NCBI RefSeq assembly: GCF_943372915.1
Contig: NZ_CALSAN010000005.1
Coordinates: 62,001-126,000 of the forward strand
Direction: 5' to 3'
Source of the DNA: Ferrovibrio terrae_A
GTDB lineage: Bacteria > Pseudomonadota > Alphaproteobacteria > Ferrovibrionales > Ferrovibrionaceae
Length of the DNA: 64,000 nt
Below are positions 9,145-18,026 of the stretch, piece after piece (position 1 is the first letter of the stretch; every line of letters starts with the position of its first letter). Both the position numbers and the translations under genes were made by a program. Below the pieces are notes generated by a model. The model did no database searches and was not told the origin of the DNA. It worked only from the letters and a program-made list of their open reading frames with translations.

Positions 9145-9798
9145 TCAGGGAATCTGCAGCAGTACAGGCAGCCAACCGGCCTCCTGCGCCAGTTCGATAC
9201 CCTCCATCAACGGGATGGCCGCGACGAACCACAACGCATCGCGGAAGGTTGTGATCACGAAGCGGGGCTGCACCAGGATTTCGGCGGCGGAATGCCAGCC
9301 CGACAGGCGCGGCCCCCAGCGTGGCACCTTCCCGGCATAGGCGGCAAATTCAGCTGGGAATCGTGATTTCAGGAAAGCCTCTTCCTGCACGATCACCACG
9401 CTGAAGACGGCAAACACGAACAAGCCGAAGATCAGGCCCGTCGTCACATTACCGGCCTGCAGGCCAACGCCTGCGCCACCCAGCATGGAAAACAGGTAGA
9501 GCGGGTTGCGGCTGATTGAATAGGGGCCCTCATCGACCAGCAGTTTCTTCTTGCGGCCGCCAATATACAGCGAGCACCAGGTGCGGCCCGCGATGCAGGC
9601 GAGAATCAGGCCGTAGCCGAACATCTCGCAGGTTTCATGCTGCCAGCCGGCGGACGGCCATATCGATTCCGTGAACAGCAAGACAAGCAGCAACAGCAGG
9701 CCACTGCCGAAGACAAACTGTTTGCGCCGGCGTTGGACCAGCGTGAGAGTATCGGGTTTGCCATCGGTCACGGGGGGAGCGCCAGCAGATGCGGGCAT
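9145..9798 (-). CDS. Membrane methyltransferase, isoprenylcysteine/phospholipid methyltransferase family
   Basis: 217 residues with about five hydrophobic segments. The C-terminal half has the family's cofactor-binding pattern EGPYSISRNPLYLFSM followed by EEAFLKSRFPAEFAAY, where the R-NP-Y and EE residues bind S-adenosylmethionine in ICMT/PEMT-like enzymes. The bacterial substrates are usually lipids or small molecules and cannot be inferred here. ATG 9798 is chosen because GTGGAG stands about nine bases upstream; the longer reading to 9828 lacks one. It stands alone, with the binding-protein gene downstream on the same strand after a 111-base gap. Confidence 0.8.
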   Translation of the reverse strand: MPASAGAPPVTDGKPDTLTLVQRRRKQFVFGSGLLLLLVLLFTESIWPSAGWQHETCEMFGYGLILACIAGRTWCSLYIGGRKKKLLVDEGPYSISRNPLYLFSMLGGAGVGLQAGNVTTGLIFGLFVFAVFSVVIVQEEAFLKSRFPAEFAAYAGKVPRWGPRLSGWHSAAEILVQPRFVITTFRDALWFVAAIPLMEGIELAQEAGWLPVLLQIP

Positions 9799-9961
9799 GG
9801 GGCATTCTCCACAGAATACGCTGGCCATTTTGCCATAGCGCGCATCGCAATCACACGCCGCCGGTCACGCAAGCCCGGCGCGATTTGTCGCAGCTTGTTG
9901 GGATGCTATTGAGTCCATACGCGCGGCTGTCGCTACCCTGCCGGCAGTGCCGCCTGGTGCC

Positions 9962-10429
9962 TCAGTTCACTACCCGCCAGGCGCCATCCGGCATCAGGCA
10001 GGCAGTGCCGTAACTAGGCTGCACCCTGCCATTCACCGTAACGCCAGCCTGGTATTCGCGGCAGTACTGACCATTGGTGGTCTGGAACACTGGCGAGGCC
10101 GGCACGGCTGAAAGCTGACCACCATAGGGTGACGGCGCATAAACCACTGGCGGCGGCGCACTGTAATAGGTGACCGGCGGCGGCTGCACGACAACGACAC
10201 GCGGCCGATAAGCCGGGGGGCCATAATATGGACGGTCCCAGTAGGAGTAGTGATAGGACTGATAATGCCGCGGCGGTCCGTGATGGTGTCGTCCCGGGCC
10301 ATACCATGGGCGCGAATGCCAACCGCCACTGGAATAACTGAAGGAATAACCATCGGCTCTGGCAGGCTGCGCCAGAGCAATTCCGGCAGCGACGGCGAAT
10401 ACGACGGCAACGGCAAACGGCGCTTTCAT
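9962..10429 (-). CDS. Secreted Tyr/Pro-rich protein, paralogue of 5672-6052
   Basis: 155 residues. A signal peptide ends PARADG. A middle region rich in Tyr, Pro, His and Arg follows (for example GRHHHGPPRHYQSYHYSYW), then the C-terminal module YCREYQAGVTV and QPSYGTACLMPDGAW, nearly identical to the tail of the 5672-6052 protein. A perfect AAGGAGG site precedes the ATG. The shared tail with unrelated low-complexity linkers suggests that the tail is the functional module and the linker a wall- or envelope-spanning spacer. Function unknown. Confidence 0.8.
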   Translation of the reverse strand: MKAPFAVAVVFAVAAGIALAQPARADGYSFSYSSGGWHSRPWYGPGRHHHGPPRHYQSYHYSYWDRPYYGPPAYRPRVVVVQPPPVTYYSAPPPVVYAPSPYGGQLSAVPASPVFQTTNGQYCREYQAGVTVNGRVQPSYGTACLMPDGAWRVVN

Positions 10430-10618
10430 GGCACAGCCTCCTTGGCTGCTATGAAACCAGACTGCGCATTGATCATGGCGAATTTATGTTGGGGTTGCTG
10501 TGACAAATCTCGGTGAGCCCGACTGGCGACGACTGCCGGAAATGGCAGATTTCCTTTACTTGGCTACGGCGCAATGCGACGCTGATCCTATACCGCAGGG
10601 CGTGGGGAAGCTGGAAAC

Positions 10619-11089
10619 ATGCTGCAGATCGAGTTGATCAGCGCCCATCTGGTTCGACTGCTCGAATTCTGGACTGCGAATCGCGGTCCCGACGGCAGCC
10701 CGCCCCTGCGCTCTGCCCTCGACCCATTGGCCTTGCCGCCGTCGGTATTGCCCCGCCTGATCCTGATGGAATTGCATCCCGGCCTGCCGGGCGGGGATCC
10801 ATTCCGCTTCTATTATCGTCTAGCCGGCACCGCCATCGTGGAGATGTTCGGCTTCGATCCGACCGGTCGCTACCTTGATGAAATCGGCAATACGCCGGAA
10901 ATCCGCCTCAACATCGAACGCCTCAACGAAGCCATCAAAACCCGGCAACCCCACATCAGCCGGTCTTCCTTCATGATTCCGAACCGCGAGTTCATGCAGG
11001 TCGAGCGGCTGACTCTGCCCTTCCTGCGCCAGGATGGCTCGGTCGGCTTCCTGCTTACCGCACTGTCGCCAATCAATCCGGCATCGTGA
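10619..11089 (+). CDS. PAS_5-family protein, short form
   Basis: 156 residues with the PAS_5 layout: an opening helix (HLVRLLEFWTANRGPDGSPP), a PPSVLPRLILMELHPG strand, FRFYYRLAGTAIVEMFGFD followed by PTGRYLDEI, and a final strand QVERLTLPFLRQDG with GFLLTALSP. The YRLAGT motif and the following Gly-Asp-Thr-Gly-like turn are the family's best-conserved part. No other domain is attached. It lies convergent with phaB, separated by a hairpin that probably serves as terminator. Ligand and partners are unknown. Confidence 0.8.
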   Translation: MLQIELISAHLVRLLEFWTANRGPDGSPPLRSALDPLALPPSVLPRLILMELHPGLPGGDPFRFYYRLAGTAIVEMFGFDPTGRYLDEIGNTPEIRLNIERLNEAIKTRQPHISRSSFMIPNREFMQVERLTLPFLRQDGSVGFLLTALSPINPAS

Positions 11090-11095
11090 AACGAA

Positions 11096-11123
11096 ATGGC
11101 CCGCGGCTTGCGCCACGGGCCAT
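11096..11123 (-). terminator. Hairpin between PAS_5 gene and phaB, probable phaB terminator
   Basis: ATGGCCCG pairs with CGGGCCAT, and an inner GGC/GCC pair encloses loop TTGC with one C-A mismatch. On the minus strand it follows the phaB stop and runs into TTTCGTTTC. It sits between convergent genes and may work in both directions. Confidence 0.65.
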
Positions 11124-11146
11124 CGCGTTGCGCCCTGCGGGGCGGA

Positions 11147-11869
11147 TCAATACATATGCTGACCGCCATTGATGCTCAGTGTTGAACCGGTGATGAAGCC
11201 GCCTTCATCGGCCACCAGGAACAGTACGCCACGGGCAATTTCCTCGGCACGCCCCAGACGGCCGACCGGAATCTTAGCCACGATCTTTTCCAGCACATTG
11301 GCCGGCACGGCCGACACCATGTCGGTGTCGATGTAGCCCGGTGCAATGGCGTTCACGGTGATCCCGCGCGCCGCACCTTCCTGCGCCAGCGCCTTGGTGA
11401 AGCCATGGATGCCTGACTTCGCCGCGGCATAATTGACCTGGCCATACTGGCCGGCCTGGCCATTGATGGAGCCGATATTGACAATGCGGCCGAACCCGCG
11501 CTCGCGCATGCCGTCGATGGTGGCGCGGCACATGTTGAAGCAGCCGCCGAGATTGGTATCCAGAACGGCCTGCCACTGATCGTGGCTCATCTTGTGCATC
11601 GTACCATCACGAGTGATACCCGCATTGTTGACGATCACATCGACCGGGCCGAGTTCCTGCTCGACCTTCTTCACGCCCTCGACGCATTCCTCGTAATTGG
11701 CGACATCCCACTTGTAGGCCCTGATCCCAGTCTCGGCCTCAAAGGCCTTGGCCCGCTCGGTATTGCCGGCGTAATTCGCCGCAACCTTGTAGCCGCTCTG
11801 GTGCAGCAGTTTGGAAATCGCGGCACCGATTCCTCGGGTTCCGCCAGTAACAATCGCAACGCGGGACAT
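11147..11869 (-). CDS. phaB: Acetoacetyl-CoA reductase
   Basis: Short-chain dehydrogenase that reduces acetoacetyl-CoA to (R)-3-hydroxybutyryl-CoA, the monomer for polyhydroxybutyrate. 240 residues. It has the TGGTRGIG cofactor loop near residues 8-15, NNAG, the catalytic serine in NIGSINGQ, and YAAAKSG with the Tyr/Lys pair; the SINGQAGQYGQVNY stretch is characteristic of PhaB. The start ATG 11869 has AGGAGG about seven bases upstream. It lies downstream of phaA on the same strand, but a strong terminator at 11959-11987 separates the two, so phaB probably has its own promoter in the 127-base gap. Confidence 0.96.
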   Translation of the reverse strand: MSRVAIVTGGTRGIGAAISKLLHQSGYKVAANYAGNTERAKAFEAETGIRAYKWDVANYEECVEGVKKVEQELGPVDVIVNNAGITRDGTMHKMSHDQWQAVLDTNLGGCFNMCRATIDGMRERGFGRIVNIGSINGQAGQYGQVNYAAAKSGIHGFTKALAQEGAARGITVNAIAPGYIDTDMVSAVPANVLEKIVAKIPVGRLGRAEEIARGVLFLVADEGGFITGSTLSINGGQHMY

Positions 11870-11958
11870 GGATATTCCTCCTGTTTGACTTTTCTGAACT
11901 GCCATTGCGGCTGGCGTTTATGATGTCAGATGTGCGCCGCACGGCATTGATACAAAAC

Positions 11959-11987
11959 AAAGGCCGGGATACCCCCTCCCGGCCTTT
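11959..11987 (-). terminator. Intrinsic terminator after phaA
   Basis: On the minus strand AAAGGCCGGGA and TCCCGGCCTTT form an 11-bp stem with a 7-base loop, followed by TTTGTTTTGT-like sequence. It starts ten bases past the phaA stop and ends phaA transcription before phaB. Confidence 0.88.
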
Positions 11988-11996
11988 GCCTGATTG

Positions 11997-13172
<1,176 letters not shown>

Positions 13173-13278
13173 GGGGTCCTCCATAGATCGGACTTTATGT
13201 TTGGCGAGGCGTTATCGCGTAAACGATACCGGCCTTTTCGCAAATGCGGCAAGGCCCTGCCGCGTCCAAAAACGCGCT

Positions 13279-14592
13279 TCAGGCCTGCACTTTGGTCGCA
13301 CGGACCCGGACTGCACGTTTCTTGTTCGCAGGCAGATGTTTTTCCGCCTGTGGTACGGCTGCATTCAGCCATGCCGCCAGCGGCTGCCACAGGCCACTTT
13401 CGGCACGCGGCCCCACCACCATGCCAATATGGCCACTGGGGGCATCCAGCCGGCTGGCCTGGGGGATTTGTGCCAGTAAAGCGGCAGCCCCTTCTTTGGG
13501 CACCAGCTTGTCGCGCTCGGGTAACACCACCAGCGTGGGCTTGCGCCAATCCTGCGGCAACATCGGCTGCCCATCAATCACCCAGCGCCCAGCCACGGGT
13601 TTGTTTTCGCCATACCAGCCGAGCAGGCATTCGCGGGCCACCGGCCCGGCCAGCGGCACACCGTCATTCAGCCAGTCTTCCATGGCGACAAAGCGGCGCT
13701 CGGCCTCGCTGCCTTCGGGCATTGCGGCGAATTGAGTGAACTTCTTCAGGGCCGTGAAGGGATCGAGCGCCCAGAAGAAACCCTGCAGCGTGTCGACCTC
13801 CAGCATCGGCGGCACCTGCCCGTCTTCCGCCGCGGCCGGCACCAGGGCCGGTGCCAGGGCCTGCACCAGCGCTGCCTGATGCGTGCCACCAGCATGGAAA
13901 TCCCACGGCGTCGCCAGCAGGGCCAGCGCCGCCACATCGTCTGGCGCCGTCAGGGCTGCCGCCAGTGCCAGATTGCCGCCCATGCAGTAGCCCAGCAGGA
14001 TCGGCACCTGCCCGGTTTCGCGTTTGACATGCTGAAGTGCCCGCCGGATGCGGGCGATATAGGCGGCGAGATCGAAGCGCTGCTCGGCATCGCCGGGATC
14101 GCCCCAATCCAGCAGGAAGGGCCGCATCCCCTGTCCAGGCAGCCAGCGCGCCAGGCTCTGCCCCTCGGCCAGGTCCAGCACATAGGCGCGGTTGACCAGT
14201 GACGGCACCAGCAGCACAGGCCTGCCAGCCTCGCCATAGGCGAGCACACGGCTGCTGCCTTCGCGCCAGAAGACGGGCGGATCGGGCAGGTCTCGCCGGC
14301 TCCCATGCCGGCGATAGCGCTGCATGCCGCCGGTCATCGCACCGATCCGTGCCAATCCGGCGCGGATCAGGGCGGCGTTGAATTCATTTGGGTCTACGCT
14401 GGCGAGGCTTGGCAGCAGGCTGACCAAGCGCGCCTGCAAGTGCGGATTCCAGTGCGGCAAGCCGTCTTTCGCAATCGGCCAGACGGCGAGCGAGCTCAGC
14501 AGCATCAGGTTGGCCGTGGCCAGATGCAGCGGCAGCGGGCGCGGCCCCAGTCGGGCTTCGGGCCGCATTGGCGGTTCCGGGTGTTGCGCCAT
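13279..14592 (-). CDS. PhaC-like polyhydroxyalkanoate synthase (alpha/beta hydrolase fold)
   Basis: 437 residues, between class III (about 355) and class I (about 590) synthases. It has PhaC hallmarks: PSLVNRAYVLDL, FLLDWGDPG, and the nucleophile elbow GYCMGG with catalytic Cys near residue 203, where lipases have Ser. The Asp (PERDKLVP) and His (SGHIGMVVG) complete the triad. It presumably polymerises 3-hydroxyacyl-CoA, though the shortened N-terminus may affect dimer or partner contacts. ATG 14592 has GGGAGG six bases upstream. Its first 70 codons overlap the end of the phasin-like gene in another frame. The C-terminus is basic (KKRAVRVRATK). Confidence 0.88.
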   Translation of the reverse strand: MAQHPEPPMRPEARLGPRPLPLHLATANLMLLSSLAVWPIAKDGLPHWNPHLQARLVSLLPSLASVDPNEFNAALIRAGLARIGAMTGGMQRYRRHGSRRDLPDPPVFWREGSSRVLAYGEAGRPVLLVPSLVNRAYVLDLAEGQSLARWLPGQGMRPFLLDWGDPGDAEQRFDLAAYIARIRRALQHVKRETGQVPILLGYCMGGNLALAAALTAPDDVAALALLATPWDFHAGGTHQAALVQALAPALVPAAAEDGQVPPMLEVDTLQGFFWALDPFTALKKFTQFAAMPEGSEAERRFVAMEDWLNDGVPLAGPVARECLLGWYGENKPVAGRWVIDGQPMLPQDWRKPTLVVLPERDKLVPKEGAAALLAQIPQASRLDAPSGHIGMVVGPRAESGLWQPLAAWLNAAVPQAEKHLPANKKRAVRVRATKVQA

Positions 14593-14800
14593 GTCCGCCT
14601 CCCGCTTGAGTGGCTGCCGTCTGGGCGGCCTGCTGGGCCTTCTGGGTCCCCTGCTGCCACAGGGTCAGCCAGTTCGCCGACAGTTCCGCCAGTTTCGGGT
14701 CGGTGGCCAGCAGGCCGGCCTGCTCCTGCCAGAGGTCGAGAAAGCGCTGCGCCAATGCCTGCGCATCGCCCCCGCCTGCTTTTGCCTTCGGATCGTCCAT
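14384..14800 (-). CDS. Phasin/PhaE-like protein overlapping phaC-like gene
   Basis: 138 residues starting MDDPKAKAGGGDAQ. Segments are a helical N-terminal part (QRFLDLWQEQAGLLATDPKL, then WLTLWQQG), an Ala/Thr/Gly-rich linker, a leucine-heptad coil (LARRLADCERRLAALESAL), and a basic tail KPRQRRPK. That layout resembles PHA granule-associated proteins and PhaE-type synthase partners, and its place just upstream of a synthase supports such a role. Its last 209 bases overlap the start of the phaC-like gene out of frame. No strong ribosome binding site is visible before ATG 14800. Similarity is by architecture rather than clear homology, so the family call is tentative. Confidence 0.65.
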   Translation of the reverse strand: MDDPKAKAGGGDAQALAQRFLDLWQEQAGLLATDPKLAELSANWLTLWQQGTQKAQQAAQTAATQAGGGHGATPGTANAARSPTGAAPAAAASGHGQPDAAELARRLADCERRLAALESALAGALGQPAAKPRQRRPK

Positions 14801-14919
14801 GCTGGCAGCGTACACCGAAGTGGCGATTTGGAACCACCCTTTCGCAGCGCACAAGAGACTTGCGTACACAAACGATAACGAGTGAAATGCTCTGCAACAA
14901 TTCTAGGGAGCGCAGGACC

Positions 14920-15537
14920 GTGGCCGAGACCGACCAGACGACAGCAGCGCCAGCAATTAAGATCAAAAAATACGCAAACCGGCGGCTGTATAATACGGCA
15001 ACGTCTTCCTATGTGACTCTCGAAAACCTGTGCCAGATGGTGAAGGACGGCCAGGATTTCCTCGTCGAAGATGCAAAAACCGGCGAAGACATCACGCGCG
15101 GCGTGCTGACCCAAATCATTTTCGAAGAGGAATCCAAGGGCGGGCAGCAGTTGCTGCCGATCGGCTTCCTCCGCCGACTGATCACCTTCTATGGCGACAG
15201 CCTGCAGACCCTGGTGCCGAGCTATCTGGAAATCTCGATGACATCGTTCCAGCGCAACCAGGACCAGATGCGGCAGTATATGGCGGAATCCTTCGGCGAG
15301 ATGTTTCCGTTCCGCAGCATTGAAGAAATGGGCCGCCAGAACATGGCGATGTTCCAGCGCGCGATGACGCTGTTCAACCCCTTCGTCGCCGGTATGAACG
15401 ACGCCGACAAATCCTCGGTCGCGGCAGCCGGCGAAAAGGCAGCTGCAGGCGAGAATCCCGTCGAGGTCGACACGCTGAAAAAGCAGATGGAAGAACTGCG
15501 CAAGCAGGTCGAAGCCCTTGCCCGCACCAAGGGGTGA
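14920..15537 (+). CDS. phaR: Polyhydroxyalkanoate synthesis repressor
   Basis: 205-residue DNA-binding regulator that also binds PHB granules; in other bacteria it represses phasin and its own gene until polymer accumulates. The N-terminal PHB/PHA accumulation DNA-binding domain is plain: KIKKYANRRLYNTATSSYVT and LCQMVKDGQDFLVEDAKTGEDITR. The central PHB-binding repeats follow, and a charged coil (LKKQMEELRKQVEALA) ends the protein. GTG 14920 is preferred because AGGGAG and CAGGA lie just upstream; ATG 14887 is in frame but lacks a site. It diverges from the phasin-like and phaC-like genes, and the 119-base gap should hold both promoters and PhaR's operator. Confidence 0.95.
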   Translation: MAETDQTTAAPAIKIKKYANRRLYNTATSSYVTLENLCQMVKDGQDFLVEDAKTGEDITRGVLTQIIFEEESKGGQQLLPIGFLRRLITFYGDSLQTLVPSYLEISMTSFQRNQDQMRQYMAESFGEMFPFRSIEEMGRQNMAMFQRAMTLFNPFVAGMNDADKSSVAAAGEKAAAGENPVEVDTLKKQMEELRKQVEALARTKG

Positions 15538-17470
15538 GCAGCCTGCCGCTGCCGGACTGCCACTGACCGACTCTCTGCCAGCCGTATCGCCGCCGCCCGA
15601 TGCGGGCCGCCGCCGCGTGCGGCTGTCGATTTCGCGCGTGCTGACGCTTGGTGTCGGCATGCTGATGCTGCTTGCCGGCATCGCCTACGGCATCGCCCTG
15701 GTCAGCGGTCGCCTCAACACCGTCGAACTGCTGCGCGACCGTAATGACCGCATCCTGAGCCGGCTGATCGAGCGTACCCAGCTGCAGCTTGATCCTGCCG
15801 CCCGCCAGGTGGAGGCCCTGCGCCAGCAACTGCAGACCAAGCATATCGGCGTGAACGATGTCGGCCGCCTGACCGACTACATGATCGCCACGCTGGATGC
15901 CCTGCCGCAGGTCGATGCCATCGGCCTGCTGCGCAACGACCTGGTGGCAACGCGGGTACAGCGCGAACCGGGCGGACGCTACGACGCCATGCATGGCTCG
16001 ATCCTCACCTATCACGACACAGCGGCCCGCGATGAAGCGGTGCGCCGGCTCTATGGCATCGCCAACCGCAAGGATGAGCACGCCAAGCCGGTCAGCTGGG
16101 GCGACCTGATCTGGAATCCCGACATCGGCCAGGCGCTGATCAATGCCCATGCCCCGGTGGTGATCGACAATGTCTTCGTCGGCGAAACGCTCGCCGTGGT
16201 GTCGCTCGGCACCCTGTCACGGCTGCTGGAAACCGACAGCGTCGATGGCGAGGCGGTCAACTTCATCCTGCATGGCGATGACGCGGTGCTGGCGCATCCC
16301 ACCTTGCTGAATCACGACTATGCCCTGTCGATGGCAAAGCCGGTGCCATTGCTGAAGGATATCCACGATCCGGTGCTGCGACAGATCTGGAGCGGGCGGA
16401 TCGACGTCAAGCTGGCCCGCGCCATGCTGGGCAGCGAAGGCGCCCATATCGTGGAAGCCGACGGCCGGCAGTGGATCTTCGTCTATCGTCGCCTCAACAC
16501 CTATGGCGACCGTCCCTGGCTGATCGGCCGTTATTTCGCCTTCGACCAGATCGAAACCGAAATCAATCGTCTGCAGGTTTCCGCCGTCGTCGGTGCTATC
16601 AGCCTGATCCTGTCATTGCTGGTCGCCTGGCGGCTCGGTTATCTGATCCGCCGGCCACTGCTGGCTATTGGCGATGCCGCCAACCGGCTGCGCAACCTGG
16701 ATTTTGACACACCGCCGCTGGAACGTACCCGCTTGCGCGAACTCGACGATGCCGCGCAGGCGATCAATGCCGCCAATGCGGCATTGCGCTGGTTCGGCAA
16801 CTATGTGCCGCGCAAGCTGGTCAATCGTCTGGTGCGCGAAGGTGAGGACGCCGTCAACACCAGCAAGCAGCGCGACGTGACCGTATTGTTCACCGACCTG
16901 GTCGGCTTCACCGCAATGTCGGAGCAGCTGAGCGCGCAGGAAACCGCCGATATCCTGAACGAGCATTTCGCCCTGGTGACCGCCTGCATCGAGGCCCATG
17001 GCGGCATCGTCGACAAATTTATCGGCGATGCGGTGATGGCAGTGTGGGGGGCGATCAAGCGTGACGAGAATCATGCCGCCAATGCCTGCCGCGCCGTGGA
17101 GGATATCTGCCGGGCCCTGGCCGCCGACAATGCCCGTCGCGCCATGCTGGGCAAGGCCATCTTGCGCATGCGGCTCGGCCTGCATTCAGGCCCGGTGGTG
17201 GTCGGCAATATCGGGGCGCCCGGACGCATCAACTACACCGTGGTGGGTGATACCGTGAATACCGCCCAGCGTCTGGAACAACTTGGCCACGACCATCAAC
17301 TGGCCGGCGAGCAGTTTATCGCGCTCGTCAGCGCCGAAACCGTGGCCGCAGCCGGCCTCGACCCGAAACCGCCGCGGATCGGCGATATTCCCGTGAAGGG
17401 CCGGGCTGGGACGGTGGAGATCTATCGCCTCGACCGGCCGCAAAAGTCCGTTACTTTGTTGCCGGGTTAA
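15518..17470 (+). CDS. Membrane-bound class III adenylate/guanylate cyclase with extracytoplasmic sensor
   Basis: Up to 650 residues. An N-terminal membrane helix is near residues 43-65, then a roughly 290-residue periplasmic dCACHE/CHASE-like sensor region, a second helix (VVGAISLILSLLVAW), a HAMP-like linker, and a C-terminal cyclase domain. The catalytic domain is canonical: FTDLVGFTAMSEQ and IGDAVMAVWGA carry the metal aspartates, and VVGDTVNTAQRLEQL the transition-state Asn and Arg. It should turn an external signal into a cyclic nucleotide. The start is unsure: the open frame begins at TTG 15518 inside the phaR end, and no ATG lies before the first helix. Confidence 0.88.
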   Translation: MPAPRGEQPAAAGLPLTDSLPAVSPPPDAGRRRVRLSISRVLTLGVGMLMLLAGIAYGIALVSGRLNTVELLRDRNDRILSRLIERTQLQLDPAARQVEALRQQLQTKHIGVNDVGRLTDYMIATLDALPQVDAIGLLRNDLVATRVQREPGGRYDAMHGSILTYHDTAARDEAVRRLYGIANRKDEHAKPVSWGDLIWNPDIGQALINAHAPVVIDNVFVGETLAVVSLGTLSRLLETDSVDGEAVNFILHGDDAVLAHPTLLNHDYALSMAKPVPLLKDIHDPVLRQIWSGRIDVKLARAMLGSEGAHIVEADGRQWIFVYRRLNTYGDRPWLIGRYFAFDQIETEINRLQVSAVVGAISLILSLLVAWRLGYLIRRPLLAIGDAANRLRNLDFDTPPLERTRLRELDDAAQAINAANAALRWFGNYVPRKLVNRLVREGEDAVNTSKQRDVTVLFTDLVGFTAMSEQLSAQETADILNEHFALVTACIEAHGGIVDKFIGDAVMAVWGAIKRDENHAANACRAVEDICRALAADNARRAMLGKAILRMRLGLHSGPVVVGNIGAPGRINYTVVGDTVNTAQRLEQLGHDHQLAGEQFIALVSAETVAAAGLDPKPPRIGDIPVKGRAGTVEIYRLDRPQKSVTLLPG

Positions 17471-17522
17471 CCCGGCGTTTACCGAATCCCTGCTTGAGTC
17501 CGCTCCGGTCAGACGGGGCGAT

Positions 17523-17981
17523 ATGGTCAATATTCTGGGCATCGGCACGGCAACAGCGCCTGTGGGCGGCCAGTCCGATTCCGTCTCCGAAACCGCCCAG
17601 CGCAAGCGCCAGGCCACCTCCACCGACCGATTCCGCACCGACGAGGGCGCCGACCAGGCCCCCGCAAAGGGCGGCTTGCTGCAAAAAACCCGGCAGGCCG
17701 GCCAGGCTGCCGGTGCGGCAATCAGCGAGTTGGTGCGCCGCCGGACCGACCGCGGCGAGCCCGCCGAAGCCGACATCGAGATTCCCCCCCATCTGGAACG
17801 CCGCCGCGCCTGGCGCGAGGCTTTCGGCCTTAACACCTGGCATACCCAGCAGATCGCCCAGACCGACGAAGTTCCCCTGAGCGACGAAGCCCGGGCAGGC
17901 GCCATCCAGGCCTATCGCAGCGGCGGCCGGCGCGGTCGCGTCGACCTCGACCTTGCGCAGCAAGTCAGCGTGACCGTATAA
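17523..17981 (+). CDS. Conserved hypothetical protein, hydrophilic
   Basis: 152 residues, not recognised. There is no signal peptide or membrane helix. The N-terminus is Gly/Ala/Ser/Thr-rich and probably disordered, the middle strongly basic (ISELVRRRTDRGEPAEAD), and the C-terminal half looks like a small folded region (HLERRRAWREAFGLNTWHTQ and LSDEARAGAIQAYRSGGRR) ending in a strand-like tail VDLDLAQQVSVTV. It lies between the membrane cyclase and glpD in the same direction, 52 bases after the former. Codon use is like its neighbours. I assign no function. Confidence 0.6.
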   Translation: MVNILGIGTATAPVGGQSDSVSETAQRKRQATSTDRFRTDEGADQAPAKGGLLQKTRQAGQAAGAAISELVRRRTDRGEPAEADIEIPPHLERRRAWREAFGLNTWHTQQIAQTDEVPLSDEARAGAIQAYRSGGRRGRVDLDLAQQVSVTV

Positions 17982-18026
17982 AGGCCGCTTTCCTGCCTTC
18001 CTGCGGTTTTCTGCCGGGTTTTTCAT

